The position numbers and the translations under genes are program-made. Below are positions 46,394 through 55,908 of a stretch of 64,000 nucleotides of DNA, one piece after another (within the stretch, counting starts at the first letter, position 1; every line of letters begins with the position of its first letter). Source of the stretch: Helicobacter vulpis. Lineage in GTDB: Bacteria > Campylobacterota > Campylobacteria > Campylobacterales > Helicobacteraceae. The notes beneath the pieces are model-generated. The model did not search any database and had not been told where the DNA came from. It was given only the letters and a program-made list of their open reading frames with translations. The stretch lies in NCBI RefSeq assembly GCF_003660395.1, contig NZ_QXQT01000005.1, positions 33,266 through 97,265 of the forward strand, read 5' to 3'.

Positions 46394-47389
46394 ATGGCAC
46401 GATTTAAAGCAGAATGGGAAAAACAGAGCGCAATTTTAATGGCGTTCCCGCATGCCTCTAGCGATTGGGGCGCGTATTTGCAAGAAGCGCGGGAAGCTTA
46501 TATAAAGATCATCAACACTTTAGCCAATTACCAACGCGTGCTGGTGTGTGTGCACACCAGCGATAGCGGGGGGTTGGATAAATTAAGTCGCTTGAACAAT
46601 GTAGAGGTGGTGTTATTAGACACCAACGACACTTGGGCGCGCGATTTTGGACCTTTGTGCGTAGAAACCGCCGGGGTGCATTTCTACCTCAACTTTGTCT
46701 TCAACGCATGGGGTAATAAGTATGAGAGCAAATTAGACAACACCATTAGCATGCGCCTAGCCCAAAAGGGACTATTGCAACATCCCTTGCGTTTTGTAGA
46801 TGTGATCTTAGAGGGGGGGAGTATTGAGGGAGATGGGGCGGGCACGCTTTTAGCGAATCGCTATTCTCTGCTCAACCCCAACCGCAACCCCGATCCAGAA
46901 AAAACCATCGCCAGGCTCAAGCAAGAGCTCAGTCTCTCTAGGATTTTATGGATAGACGCGCCTCCCCTAGCCGGGGATGATACCGATGGGCATATTGACA
47001 CGCTAGCGCGCTTTTTAGACCCACAGACCATCGCCTATGTGAGTTGCACCGACCCCCATGACCCCCAATACCAACCCCTACAAGAGATGCAAAAAACCCT
47101 GCAGAGTTTTAGGACTTTGGATAAAAAACGCTACAAACTCATCCCCCTGCCCCTCCCTAGCCCCAAGTTTTACCAAGAGCAACGCCTGCCCGCCACTTAC
47201 GCCAATTTCTTATTTGCCAACAGCAGGGGGCAACGCGTGCTCTTTGTACCCACCTATAATGACCCTTTAGATGCCCAAATTCTTAAAACCCTACAAAAAC
47301 ACACCCAAATTGAAGTGGTGGGTGTGGATTGTTCCTTTTTGATCCGCCAACACGGGAGCTTGCACTGCGCGACCATGCAACTTTATTAA
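46394..47389 (+). CDS. aguA: Agmatine deiminase / peptidylarginine-deiminase family protein
   Basis: 331 residues of the guanidino-modifying fold: EWEKQSAILMAFPH, NDTWARDFGPL (substrate Asp), GGSIEGDGAGTLL, the catalytic His in DDTDGHIDTLARF and the nucleophile Cys in HGSLHCATMQ near the end. It converts agmatine to N-carbamoylputrescine; the H. pylori equivalent is HP0049. The ATG at 46394 has AAGGG at good distance. The TAA shares its last A with the hypF ATG (TAATG). Confidence 0.9.
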   Translation: MARFKAEWEKQSAILMAFPHASSDWGAYLQEAREAYIKIINTLANYQRVLVCVHTSDSGGLDKLSRLNNVEVVLLDTNDTWARDFGPLCVETAGVHFYLNFVFNAWGNKYESKLDNTISMRLAQKGLLQHPLRFVDVILEGGSIEGDGAGTLLANRYSLLNPNRNPDPEKTIARLKQELSLSRILWIDAPPLAGDDTDGHIDTLARFLDPQTIAYVSCTDPHDPQYQPLQEMQKTLQSFRTLDKKRYKLIPLPLPSPKFYQEQRLPATYANFLFANSRGQRVLFVPTYNDPLDAQILKTLQKHTQIEVVGVDCSFLIRQHGSLHCATMQLY

Positions 47390-49611
47390 TGCGTCAAATT
47401 CTAGTCTATGGACAGGTGCAGGGGGTGGGCTTTAGACCCCTTGTCTATCAAATCGCCACGGCATTGGGCGCGCATGGTTTTGTGCGCAATGTGGGCGGAG
47501 CGGTGGAGATTGTGTTAGAAAAATCCCTAGAATCCGCATTTTTAAGCAAGTTGCATGCTAAACTCCCCCCCCAAGCCCAGATTTTAGAGATACACACCCA
47601 AGACATAGCAATAAACGCCCTAGATTTTTCTATCCAGCCTAGTTTGAGTGCTCCGCACACGCCAGACCCCCTCCCCTTAGACAAAGCCACTTGCATGGCT
47701 TGCTTGCAAGATTTGCATGACCCTACTAGCCGTTTTTATGGCTATGCCTTCACCACTTGCGCGCAATGCGGTCCGCGCTTTAGCATGCTCTATGATTTGC
47801 CCTTTGATCGCGACAACACGAGCATGCGCGCCTTTGAGATGTGCAACGCATGCGCACGCGATTACCACGACCCGCAAAGTCGGCGTTTTTTTGCCCAAGG
47901 GCTCTCCTGCCCCCAATGTGCGATCGCTTTAAGTTTTCACACCCAAGAGGGAGTCAACACAAGCGCGCCTTTGCAAGCCTGTATTGAGGTTTTGCAAAAA
48001 GGGGGCGTGGTGGCGATCAAGGGGATCGGAGGCTTTGCGCTCATGGGGGATGCGTACAACACGCAAACCACCAAGCGCATTAGAGAAATCAAGACGCGCC
48101 CCTTTAAACCCTTGAGTGTGATGGTGGCGCATTTGGCAATGGCGCGCGATCTAGTTTACCTCAACCCCCTAGAGGAGCAGACCCTCCAAGAGAGTAGCGC
48201 GCCCATTCTCATCGCCCGCGCCAAAGCCCCCCTAAACCCCCTCATTGCCCCTCATTTAGACACTTTAGGGTTATGCCTGCCCTACACCCCTTTGCACCAT
48301 CTGATTTTACAAGCCCTAGATCGCCCCTTGATTTTTACCAGCGCTAATTACAAGGGCGTGGGCATTTTTCATACCCTAGAACAGGTACGCGCGCTTGAAG
48401 TGGAGGGCATTTTAGATCACGATCGCGCCATTGTCCACCCCATAGAGGATAGCGTGGTGCGTGTGAGCGGGGGGTGTGTGGGGGTGGTGCGCTTGGGGCG
48501 CGCTCTTGCCCCTTTAAGTGTGCCTAGCTCAAATTCAGAACTACTCTGTGGCTTTGGGGCGCAAAGCAAAGCCTCTTTATGTTTTAGCCAATATTTTAGC
48601 CTAGTGAGCCCTGAGATGGGTAGCCTAGAGAGTGTGCAGAGTGTAGAGCATTACCAAGATACCCTAAACTTCTACCACCACCTAAGAGGCACACCCGAGC
48701 ATGTCGGCATAGATTTACACCCGGGCTATGTCTCTTCTAAGCTAGGGCAAGAAAAGGCGCAAGAATGGGGCACTTCTTTAAGCCAAGTCCAACACCATGA
48801 GGCGCATTTTTACGCCCTTTTGGGCGAATACGCGCGCGCGCACCCTTTAGAGCCGGGGCAAAGAGTGCTAGGTTGGATTGCCGATGGCTTTGGGCTAGGT
48901 TTGCAAGGGCAATTATGGGGCGCGGAGGTTTTTGAGGCGTGTTATCAAGGCTTTTGGGAGGTTAAACGCCTCTATAGCCTAGAACCCTTTGAGATTTTAA
49001 CCACCCCTAAAGCCCTTAAAGATAGTTCTTATTGCGCCTACGCCCTGGCGCGCACACACCATCTGCAAGGCTTGCTAGATCGCCTCCAGATAGAACATAG
49101 GGATATTTTAGATCGCATGCTTGATTGCCATCTGCAAACCCACGCCACCACTTCGCTAGGGCGACTCTTTGATGCGATCGCGTGTTTTTGTGGGGTGGGG
49201 GGGCTTAATAGCTATGAAGCCCAAAGCGCGGCGCAATTAGAGAGTTTGGCGCGCTCTATTAACACCTCTGCGCGCTATGCCCTAGAATTAGATCAAGAGC
49301 ATATCAGCTACCGCGCCCTGCTCACAGAATTACAAGCCGATCTTTTAAAGGGGCAAGAGGCTTTAAGCGCGCGCAAATTTCACAACGCCCTAGCCCATTT
49401 GGCTTTGCAGCTACACACGCGCCAGCGCGCGCCCTTGCTGGTGGGGGGTGGGGTGTTTGTGAACTCTTTGCTTTGTGAGGGGATCAGCAGGCTTTTAGGC
49501 GATAGGGTCTTTTTCCCCCAAATGCTGCCCTTTGGAGATGGGGCGATCGCCTTTGGGCAGGTGGAGTATTTGAAAAACCAAAGGAGGCAAGCATGCGGCA
49601 TGTCAGTCTGA
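47389..49611 (+). CDS. hypF: HypF: carbamoyltransferase for [NiFe]-hydrogenase maturation
   Basis: 740 residues: an acylphosphatase domain (GQVQGVGFRPLVYQIA), two zinc fingers (CMAC...CAQCGPR and CNAC...CPQC), a YrdC-like domain (GGVVAIKGIGGFALMGDA, KTRPFKPLSVM) and a Kae1-like domain (HHEAHFYALL). It uses carbamoyl phosphate to make the CN ligands of hydrogenase via HypE. The start ATG at 47389 matches the family N-terminus; the longer frame lies in aguA. The HypE gene overlaps its end by 19 bp. Confidence 0.95.
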   Translation: MRQILVYGQVQGVGFRPLVYQIATALGAHGFVRNVGGAVEIVLEKSLESAFLSKLHAKLPPQAQILEIHTQDIAINALDFSIQPSLSAPHTPDPLPLDKATCMACLQDLHDPTSRFYGYAFTTCAQCGPRFSMLYDLPFDRDNTSMRAFEMCNACARDYHDPQSRRFFAQGLSCPQCAIALSFHTQEGVNTSAPLQACIEVLQKGGVVAIKGIGGFALMGDAYNTQTTKRIREIKTRPFKPLSVMVAHLAMARDLVYLNPLEEQTLQESSAPILIARAKAPLNPLIAPHLDTLGLCLPYTPLHHLILQALDRPLIFTSANYKGVGIFHTLEQVRALEVEGILDHDRAIVHPIEDSVVRVSGGCVGVVRLGRALAPLSVPSSNSELLCGFGAQSKASLCFSQYFSLVSPEMGSLESVQSVEHYQDTLNFYHHLRGTPEHVGIDLHPGYVSSKLGQEKAQEWGTSLSQVQHHEAHFYALLGEYARAHPLEPGQRVLGWIADGFGLGLQGQLWGAEVFEACYQGFWEVKRLYSLEPFEILTTPKALKDSSYCAYALARTHHLQGLLDRLQIEHRDILDRMLDCHLQTHATTSLGRLFDAIACFCGVGGLNSYEAQSAAQLESLARSINTSARYALELDQEHISYRALLTELQADLLKGQEALSARKFHNALAHLALQLHTRQRAPLLVGGGVFVNSLLCEGISRLLGDRVFFPQMLPFGDGAIAFGQVEYLKNQRRQACGMSV

Positions 49612-50582
49612 GTTGTGGCAATGGAGGCAAGGAGAGTTTAACGCTCATTGATGGCGTGTTCAAGCCCTATTTACAAGAGTTTTTATGTGCAGAGGGCGAG
49701 GACGCTGGGATTTTTGAGGGGGGCTTGTGCGCGCTGAGTACCGATAGTTTTGTGGTCGATCCGCTCATCTTCCCCGGGGGGGATATTGGCAAATTGAGCG
49801 TGTGCGGGAGCGCGAATGATGTGTGTATGCGCGGGGCGCGCCCGGAGTTTTTGAGCATGGGTTTTATTTTAGAAGAGGGCTTAGAGATCGCGCTTTTAAA
49901 GCAAATCTTAGCCTCTGTGCAGAGGGAGTTAAAATTAGGCGGACTCAAATTGCTTTCCTTAGACACTAAAGTCGTGCCTAAGGGCTGTGTGGACAAGCTT
50001 TTTATCAACACCACCGCGCTAGGGCGTGTGATTTACCCGCATTTGAGCGCGAAAAATCTCAAGATAGGGCAGAGTATTGTTGTGAGCGATTATATTGGCG
50101 CGCATGGCGCGCTGCTCTTTTCTTTGCGCCATGAAATCCAATTACACACCCCGCTAAAAAGCGATTGTAAACAACTCTTTAGCGTGTTAGAGGGGGTTTT
50201 AAACAGCCCTTATCAAATTTATGCCATGCGAGATGCCACGCGCGGGGGGCTGGCTGCCCTGCTGCATGAATGGGCTTTAGCTTCTGGCGTGGGGATTGAA
50301 ATTGAAGAAGACAAAATCCCCATGCTAGAGGGGGTGAGGGGGGTGTGTGAGATTCTAGGGCTTGAACCCTATGTCTTGGCTAATGAGGGGGTGTGTGTGC
50401 TCAGTGTAGAGAATAAGGACGCTTTAGAGGTGTGCGATCTCTTAAAAGAAGGGGGGGCAAACCCGGCCCTCATCGGGGAGGTGATTCAGGCGCGCACCCC
50501 CTGCGTGCACCTGCGCAACCCATGGGGTTCTAAGCGGTATTTAGAAATGCCTGAGGGGGAGTTGTTGCCGCGCATTTGTTAG
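49593..50582 (+). CDS. hypE: HypE: hydrogenase maturation thiocarboxamide dehydratase
   Basis: 329 residues of the AIR-synthase/SelD fold: LSCGNGGKES (N-terminal), STDSFVVDPL, DATRGGLAALLHEWA, LANEGVCVLSV and the invariant C-terminal PRIC, whose Cys carries the carbamoyl group that is dehydrated to a cyanide ligand. The pair hypF-hypE is coupled. Hydrogenase maturation also links to urease nickel use in Helicobacter, but no other hyp gene is present here. It ends 6 bp from the convergent chemoreceptor. Confidence 0.95.
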   Translation: MRHVSLSCGNGGKESLTLIDGVFKPYLQEFLCAEGEDAGIFEGGLCALSTDSFVVDPLIFPGGDIGKLSVCGSANDVCMRGARPEFLSMGFILEEGLEIALLKQILASVQRELKLGGLKLLSLDTKVVPKGCVDKLFINTTALGRVIYPHLSAKNLKIGQSIVVSDYIGAHGALLFSLRHEIQLHTPLKSDCKQLFSVLEGVLNSPYQIYAMRDATRGGLAALLHEWALASGVGIEIEEDKIPMLEGVRGVCEILGLEPYVLANEGVCVLSVENKDALEVCDLLKEGGANPALIGEVIQARTPCVHLRNPWGSKRYLEMPEGELLPRIC

Positions 50583-50588
50583 GCATTT

Positions 50589-52706
50589 CTAGAACTTCTT
50601 CTTGTGCACATCTTCTAAAATTTCTTTGGCAATGTCGTTCACTTTTTGGGTGATCGCGTTGGTGTCTTGGGCAATTTGGGCGTTTTCTTGCACCACAACC
50701 TCCAACTGTTCGACGGTCTTATTGACCTGTTCAATCCCCATTGCCTGCTCTTGAATATTGGCGACTATTTCATTGATACTTTGGACTAAAGCGTTGGCAT
50801 TGACCTCTATTTCACCTAAAGATTTTCCCGTTTTCTCGGCTAATTTTGAAACCTCATCAGCCACCACAGCAAAACCCCGCCCGTGTTCGCCCGCGCGTGC
50901 GGCCTCTATGGCGGCATTGAGGGCAAGCAAATTGGTTTGGTTAGCGATGTCTTGGATAACACCAATGATGCTCTTGATTTCTTCAGCCTGCTTAGTGATC
51001 TCTGCAGTTCTCGCGCTGGTGTTTTGCATGGAGACTGTGATCTCTTCGATTTGTTTGGCACTCTGTTCTAGAGAATTGGATTGCGACACGCTGCTGTTAG
51101 AGAGGGCTTGCATAGATTCCTTTAAAATAGCACTTTGGGAAGACAATTCCTTAGCAAAGGCGTAGGACGCGCGCAACATTTCGCGCATGTCTTGACCTAG
51201 CATATTGGTGGTGATTTCCACCGTGCCCTTTGCATTAGAGACTTCAGCGGTGAAATCAAATTTTTTATAGGATTCAAAGACAGCGTTAATGGCATTCATA
51301 TTACTGCCCACCTTGCTCTCTAGGGTGTCTAGCATCGTGTTTAGTACGTTTTTGAGTTCTTTTAGCTGGGGATTGGCAGGAATTTGTGTGATGCGCGCGC
51401 TCAAATTGCCCGATTCGATGATCTTGGCTGTACTGACAGATTGGGACACCGCTTGCTCGTCTTCATCCAAAGATTTTTGAATCTTTTGGATATTGGCGTT
51501 AATGGCGTTCACCATTTGCCCCAACTCATCATTGCTTTGTACCTTTAAAAGTTTGAGGGGGATTTTTTCATGGTTTAAAAACCTAAAGAAGGAGATCAGC
51601 CCTTCTAGCACCACAGACAGACGCGCAGAGATAATCTTATTGGCCAACAGCGCCACACACACCCCCGCGACGATGAGAGAGACGAAGGCGGTGATGATGA
51701 CAAGTTTTGTAAGCTCGTCTTTGGGTTTGAAAACCGCGTGCTTGGGCGCGACAATGAAGACAGACCAGAATTGATCAATATCGCGCCACACTTTGAAATT
51801 CACCAACCCAATGAAAGATTGTTCGTGCCTGATATTCACATAGGGAAAAACCCCTTCTTTATGCTCTTTCATGGCTTTTAAAATGGCCTCTGTCAAGGGG
51901 CCCGGGTTGACTTCTATCAGGGGTTTGCCAATCATCTTTATATCCGGAAAGGCAACCACCTTGCCCATAGAAGAAACCACTGCGATAATATCGCCTTGAT
52001 AGACCGAACTGGTCTTATCCAAGATGATTTCTTGGCGCATCTTGGCTAAATTGATGGTCAGACTAATAAAGCCTATGGCCTGCTTGTGCTTGTTTCTAAT
52101 AGGGATGGTGGCAATGACGGAGGTGATGTCATCCCCGGCAATATTGATGCGCATGGGCTCGCTCAAAGTGTCTTTATTCTGACGTAACGCTTCTTTCACG
52201 CTGGCATTATTGAACACATCAGCACTCTGCTGGATAGAAAGAGGGATGATTCCACCCATATGGGAAACATCTGTATCTTTAAGGGCGAGATAAAAACCCT
52301 CATGGACGAGGTGTTCCACATCTTCAAGCTTGGGAATGACTTTTGTGTGCGCGTCTTTAAAGACGGCGCGCGGGAGATAAAGAAAACAATAGTCTGACCA
52401 ATTGGCTTCATCAAAGGCGATGCGCACAAAATTAGTCAAGTCATCTTCGCGTAAAGAATGGTTGGCAATGGAGGCTTGAATCGTCGCTCTCAAGGTTTCT
52501 AGAAGAGCAAAACCTTGATTAAAGGAGGGGATGACTCGGTTAGCATGTCTCTTGGCGACATTGTAAAGCGTTTTATAGGCCTCTGCTTGCAGAGTTTTGG
52601 AAGATTTATAGGTGATCACCAAAGAGAGCACGATGAAAATGACTAAAAGAATCCCAATGACAAAAGCGACAAGTTTTGTTCCGATTCGAAGATTGGACAA
52701 ATTCAT
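50589..52706 (-). CDS. Methyl-accepting chemotaxis protein with dCache-type sensor
   Basis: 705 residues: TM1 (about 12-32), a periplasmic double-Cache-like domain of about 280 residues ([43 protein letters not shown]), TM2 (about 335-358), HAMP, then the signalling hairpin [38 protein letters not shown]. The architecture is that of H. pylori TlpA/TlpC amino acid, lactate or arginine receptors. The ligand cannot be stated. A copy of the shared promoter box lies upstream. Confidence 0.9.
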   Translation of the reverse strand: MNLSNLRIGTKLVAFVIGILLVIFIVLSLVITYKSSKTLQAEAYKTLYNVAKRHANRVIPSFNQGFALLETLRATIQASIANHSLREDDLTNFVRIAFDEANWSDYCFLYLPRAVFKDAHTKVIPKLEDVEHLVHEGFYLALKDTDVSHMGGIIPLSIQQSADVFNNASVKEALRQNKDTLSEPMRINIAGDDITSVIATIPIRNKHKQAIGFISLTINLAKMRQEIILDKTSSVYQGDIIAVVSSMGKVVAFPDIKMIGKPLIEVNPGPLTEAILKAMKEHKEGVFPYVNIRHEQSFIGLVNFKVWRDIDQFWSVFIVAPKHAVFKPKDELTKLVIITAFVSLIVAGVCVALLANKIISARLSVVLEGLISFFRFLNHEKIPLKLLKVQSNDELGQMVNAINANIQKIQKSLDEDEQAVSQSVSTAKIIESGNLSARITQIPANPQLKELKNVLNTMLDTLESKVGSNMNAINAVFESYKKFDFTAEVSNAKGTVEITTNMLGQDMREMLRASYAFAKELSSQSAILKESMQALSNSSVSQSNSLEQSAKQIEEITVSMQNTSARTAEITKQAEEIKSIIGVIQDIANQTNLLALNAAIEAARAGEHGRGFAVVADEVSKLAEKTGKSLGEIEVNANALVQSINEIVANIQEQAMGIEQVNKTVEQLEVVVQENAQIAQDTNAITQKVNDIAKEILEDVHKKKF

Positions 52707-52782
52707 GATCTACCTCGCTGAAGATGTTGCTATTTCTATCTTAACTCTAATCTACGAACTATTACGGGATTCTAATTTGAGA

Positions 52783-52797
52783 ATTCTAACGTAAAAA
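52783..52797 (-). promoter_or_regulatory. Chemoreceptor promoter box 2 (TTTTTACGTTAGAAT)
   Basis: The minus-strand 15-mer differs by one base from that upstream of the haem-type receptor and stands 77 bp before this receptor's ATG. The rest of 52707-52874 shows no gene. Confidence 0.55.
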
Positions 52798-52874
52798 AAA
52801 CATGAAGAAGCAAGTCCACGCGTGGCAATGTCTATTAGGTACAACGCGCGGTGTTCTGTGGCGTGGCGCGCCCC

Positions 52875-54218
52875 CTATTGCGTTTTCCTAAAGGCCACAG
52901 AAGCGTCTATGATGTCTTCTTGGCTCAGTAAGGAGGTGTCGTATTTGACGATGATGGTGTTTTGGGTTTCATTGACATACCATTCAACGATGCCGGGTAT
53001 CTCCTCTAGAGCGTTGAATTTCTCGCGATCAAAGGCATCTAGGGGGAAGTAGACATTTTGTTGTTTATTGGGGTTGTTTAAAGCCAACACCAACACCCCC
53101 CAAAGCACGCACACCCCCATCACAATAAAAGCAGATGTTTTAACCCCCAAGTAAGTATACCCCATGCCCCCCAAGAGCCCCCCTAGAAAAGAGCCCACAT
53201 AGCCATAGGTTACAAACATGCCCAGCACTAACCCGCGCTGATGGGCTTTGGCGAACTTGCTGGCCAAAGACTGCATGATGGGCTCCAAAGTGCCAAAGCC
53301 AGCAAAAAAGACCATGATCCCCAGAATGAAAAGCCAACGCGTGGGGGATTGGGGGTTGTGATCGGCATAGGCCAAGCATGCATAGGCGCTTAAAAATAGG
53401 AGCACTCCGGCCAATAACACCGCCTTAGCCTTGCCAAATTTTTCTGCAATAATGGCTGCTGGAGCCATGCTCACCATGCCTATGAGTGCCCCGGCCGTGT
53501 AAATCTTCCAAAGTACGCTTTTTGCCATGCCAAATTCATGTACGATGGCCAAAGGGATCAACACAAAGATCAAGGTCATTAGGCACTTCTCAAAGAAAGA
53601 ACAGCTATTGATGATGAAAATATTCTTGTCTTGGAGCACGGTGCGCCAATTGGGTTTTTCTTTGAGTGTGTAGAGAATCTTAGGCGAATTAGGCACTTTG
53701 AACATCAAACCCATAGCCCCCAAACTGATCAACGCGGTGAGCAAGAAGAGCCACTGGACTCCAAAGGCCATGCCCACACTAGGCCCTATCACCATCGCGG
53801 CCGTGAAGGCCATGAAGATCCCCGCGCCCATCAACGCCATCGCATGCGTGCGGTGTTCTTCAGCGACTTCATCGGCCACCATGGCGCTCAAAACCCCCCC
53901 CATCGCCCCCATGCCCTGTACCAGTCTGCCCACTACTAACCAAGCGATATTGGGCGCAAAAAAACATATCAAAGACCCCAGCACAAAAACCCCCAAGCAT
54001 CCCAGTACCACCGCCTTACGGCTGTAGACATCGCTCAACATCCCTATAGGGGTTTGGAAGAGAATTTGCGTAAAGTACGCGCCTCCCACCGCTAAACCCA
54101 TCATAAAAGCACTGGCTTGAAAATGCGCGGCATAAAGCGCGATGACGGGCAAAACAATGAAAAGCCCTAGAAAGCGCAAGGAAGAGACAAGTACTAAGGG
54201 TAAAATTTGTTTGAACAT
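52875..54218 (-). CDS. YajR-like MFS transporter with C-terminal ferredoxin-like domain
   Basis: 447 residues. Twelve membrane spans with MFS motif A (LSDVYSRKAVVLG) are followed by a soluble tail of about 65 residues (VEWYVNETQNTIIVKYDTSL and SQEDIIDAS). The tail resembles the YAM/heavy-metal-associated ferredoxin-like domain attached to E. coli YajR. It is probably a proton-driven exporter; substrate unknown. The ATG at 54218 is preferred (AAGG upstream) over 54236. A small gene ends 14 bp upstream. Confidence 0.82.
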   Translation of the reverse strand: MFKQILPLVLVSSLRFLGLFIVLPVIALYAAHFQASAFMMGLAVGGAYFTQILFQTPIGMLSDVYSRKAVVLGCLGVFVLGSLICFFAPNIAWLVVGRLVQGMGAMGGVLSAMVADEVAEEHRTHAMALMGAGIFMAFTAAMVIGPSVGMAFGVQWLFLLTALISLGAMGLMFKVPNSPKILYTLKEKPNWRTVLQDKNIFIINSCSFFEKCLMTLIFVLIPLAIVHEFGMAKSVLWKIYTAGALIGMVSMAPAAIIAEKFGKAKAVLLAGVLLFLSAYACLAYADHNPQSPTRWLFILGIMVFFAGFGTLEPIMQSLASKFAKAHQRGLVLGMFVTYGYVGSFLGGLLGGMGYTYLGVKTSAFIVMGVCVLWGVLVLALNNPNKQQNVYFPLDAFDREKFNALEEIPGIVEWYVNETQNTIIVKYDTSLLSQEDIIDASVAFRKTQ

Positions 54219-54232
54219 AGCAACCTTCCCAA

Positions 54233-54448
54233 TCAAGGACTCGGGCTAAAAACCCGTTGGCATGCGTCTTTTTTGTGTTCAAAGACACAGGCGCGTTGGA
54301 GATCTTCAAAGGCTTTGGCGCGTTGGGCGCGGCTACTCTGCTCTATTTGGTGCATTTGGTAGCTATAGACTCCATAAAAAGCCACCCCTGCCACCACAAT
54401 AAACAAGAGATCGCTCCCTCTAATCTTAGGACAGAATTTGCACGCCAT
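54233..54448 (-). CDS. Small single-span membrane protein, unknown
   Basis: 71 residues: a short N-terminal CKFCPK (CxxC), one membrane span (LLFIVVAGVAFYGVYSY), then a charged helix with two more Cys (ACVFEHKKDACQR). AAAAGGGG precedes the ATG. It is divergent from sppA and followed by the MFS gene. The four cysteines suggest metal or disulfide chemistry, but there is no recognised family. Confidence 0.55.
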   Translation of the reverse strand: MACKFCPKIRGSDLLFIVVAGVAFYGVYSYQMHQIEQSSRAQRAKAFEDLQRACVFEHKKDACQRVFSPSP

Positions 54449-54467
54449 GCGCCCCCTTTTTTGCTAC

Positions 54468-54473
54468 TATAAC
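54468..54473 (+). promoter_or_regulatory. -10-like element before sppA
   Basis: TATAAC 29 bp before the TTG start, in the 54-bp gap between divergent genes. Confidence 0.5.
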
Positions 54474-54502
54474 ATAATTCAAACTAGACTAAAGGAGAGT
54501 TT

Positions 54503-55360
54503 TTGGCTAATTTGTTTAAAATCATCACCGCTCCCTTGGATTTTATCACCAAGTATTTTAAAAGCCTTGTGTTTTTAAGCGTGTTGGCTTTCTTGTTTTT
54601 AGGGGGCAAACACGAGGCACCGCCCCCTGCCAATTTGGCAAAAATCCATCTCTATGGCCCGATTTTTGAAAGCGCGAGTTTTCAAGAACAAATTCAAAAG
54701 ATTTTAGACAACCCACATATCAAAGGGGTACTCTTGGTGATCGATTCCCCCGGGGGGAGCATTAGCGCGAGCGTGGAATTGAGCGATTTGATCGCAGAGC
54801 TGAATAAGGAAGTCCCGGTGGTGGCCTATGTGCGCGGGGTGATGGCCAGCGGGAGCTATTATGCGGGTATGATGGCGCACAAGGTGTATGCTAATCGGGG
54901 CGCGCTGATTGGCTCCATTGGGGTGATCTTTGAGGGGGCAGATATTTCAGCCTTGATGGACAAGCTGGGGATCAAGACCCAAGGGATCACCAAGGGGCAG
55001 TATAAAGAGGTGGGTACTTTCACACGCCCCTGGACTCCTCAAGAAAAACAATACCTCAATAACCTCTTAGACGCGCAGTACCAAATGTTTGTGAACGATG
55101 TCGCGCGCGCACGGCACCTAGACCCCAAAAACGCGCCCAACTTTGCAGAGGGCAAAATCTTTAGCGCCAAACAAGCTCTAGATCTCAAACTCATTGATAA
55201 AATCGGTACTTACCAACAGGCGGTGGCAGAATTACAGCGTTTGAGCGGGGTTAAGAGACCTATCTGGTTACAAAAGGACAAATGGGAGGTCTTTGTGGAT
55301 AGACTCTTGACATCCACAGGCCGCGCCCTAGTCCAAGCGCTTGGTTACCAAGTGCGCTAA
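54503..55360 (+). CDS. sppA: SppA-type S49 signal peptide peptidase
   Basis: 285 residues of the short form: an N-terminal membrane anchor (VFLSVLAFLFLGG, about 22-35) and an S49 domain with DSPGGSISASVELSD, the nucleophile Ser in GVMASGSYYAG and the general-base Lys in GQYKEVGTF. It degrades signal peptides left in the membrane. Start is TTG with GGAG upstream. In place and size it fits H. pylori HP1435. Confidence 0.92.
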   Translation: MANLFKIITAPLDFITKYFKSLVFLSVLAFLFLGGKHEAPPPANLAKIHLYGPIFESASFQEQIQKILDNPHIKGVLLVIDSPGGSISASVELSDLIAELNKEVPVVAYVRGVMASGSYYAGMMAHKVYANRGALIGSIGVIFEGADISALMDKLGIKTQGITKGQYKEVGTFTRPWTPQEKQYLNNLLDAQYQMFVNDVARARHLDPKNAPNFAEGKIFSAKQALDLKLIDKIGTYQQAVAELQRLSGVKRPIWLQKDKWEVFVDRLLTSTGRALVQALGYQVR

Positions 55361-55434
55361 AGCAATTTGGGCTATGAAACCTATGGCGCGTTTGCGCCCT
55401 TGTGTCTTTGATATGTAGCTAGAAGGGTTTTAGC

Positions 55435-55440
55435 TATAAT
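55435..55440 (+). promoter_or_regulatory. -10 element before the CopD-like gene
   Basis: TATAAT (context TTAGCTATAATGG) 30 bp before the ATG at 55471. A GGCGC/GCGCC hairpin near 55385-55398 after sppA lacks a T run and is at best a weak terminator. Confidence 0.55.
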
Positions 55441-55470
55441 GGCGCTTTATTTCATGGATGGAGTTTTGGT

Positions 55471-55908
55471 ATGGAAACGCTGTATCCTTATGCCTTGTTG
55501 GTGCATTTGTGTTGTGCCATTATTTTTTTGGGCTATCTTTTCTTTGATGTGGCGATTCTATCCCGTGCTCTAAAGCGCTTTACCCCAGAGTTAGCCAGCA
55601 AGATCGAACAGGCGATCGGATCGCGCGCGATCAAAATCATGCCCATTTGCGTTTTACTCCTCCTACTCACTGGGGGGGTTATGTTGAGCAACTATGTAGG
55701 AGGAGAGAAGGGATGGCTAGAGACTCCTTTTCAACGTCTGTTGCTCTGTAAAGTTGCTCTAGCCTGTGTGATCTTCGCGCTAGTGATCTTCTCTTTGGCT
55801 TGCAAATTTCTTAACAAGTCCAACCCTCTAGCTCCCATCATCCACCCTTTTGTGTTGATCTTGGGTGTGGGGATTGTGATTTGCGCCAAATGGATGTGGT
55901 TTATTTGA
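55471..55908 (+). CDS. CopD/DUF2269-like four-span membrane protein
   Basis: 145 residues, about four spans, with His12 in the first (LLVHLCCAIIFLGYLFFDVAIL) and His/Lys/Trp near the end. Similar short proteins are labelled copper resistance D or DUF2269. The last 178 bp lie antisense to the 3' end of the first Cys-module gene on the minus strand, an unusual overlap in this genome. Confidence 0.7.
   Translation: METLYPYALLVHLCCAIIFLGYLFFDVAILSRALKRFTPELASKIEQAIGSRAIKIMPICVLLLLLTGGVMLSNYVGGEKGWLETPFQRLLLCKVALACVIFALVIFSLACKFLNKSNPLAPIIHPFVLILGVGIVICAKWMWFI

Noticed and set aside
47329..47388. Twenty extra N-terminal residues for HypF
   Set aside because: They lie inside aguA; the acylphosphatase domain starts right at the ATG of the TAATG junction.
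55385..55398. GGCGC/GCGCC hairpin as a terminator of sppA
   Set aside because: The stem is short and no T run follows; called only as a remark.
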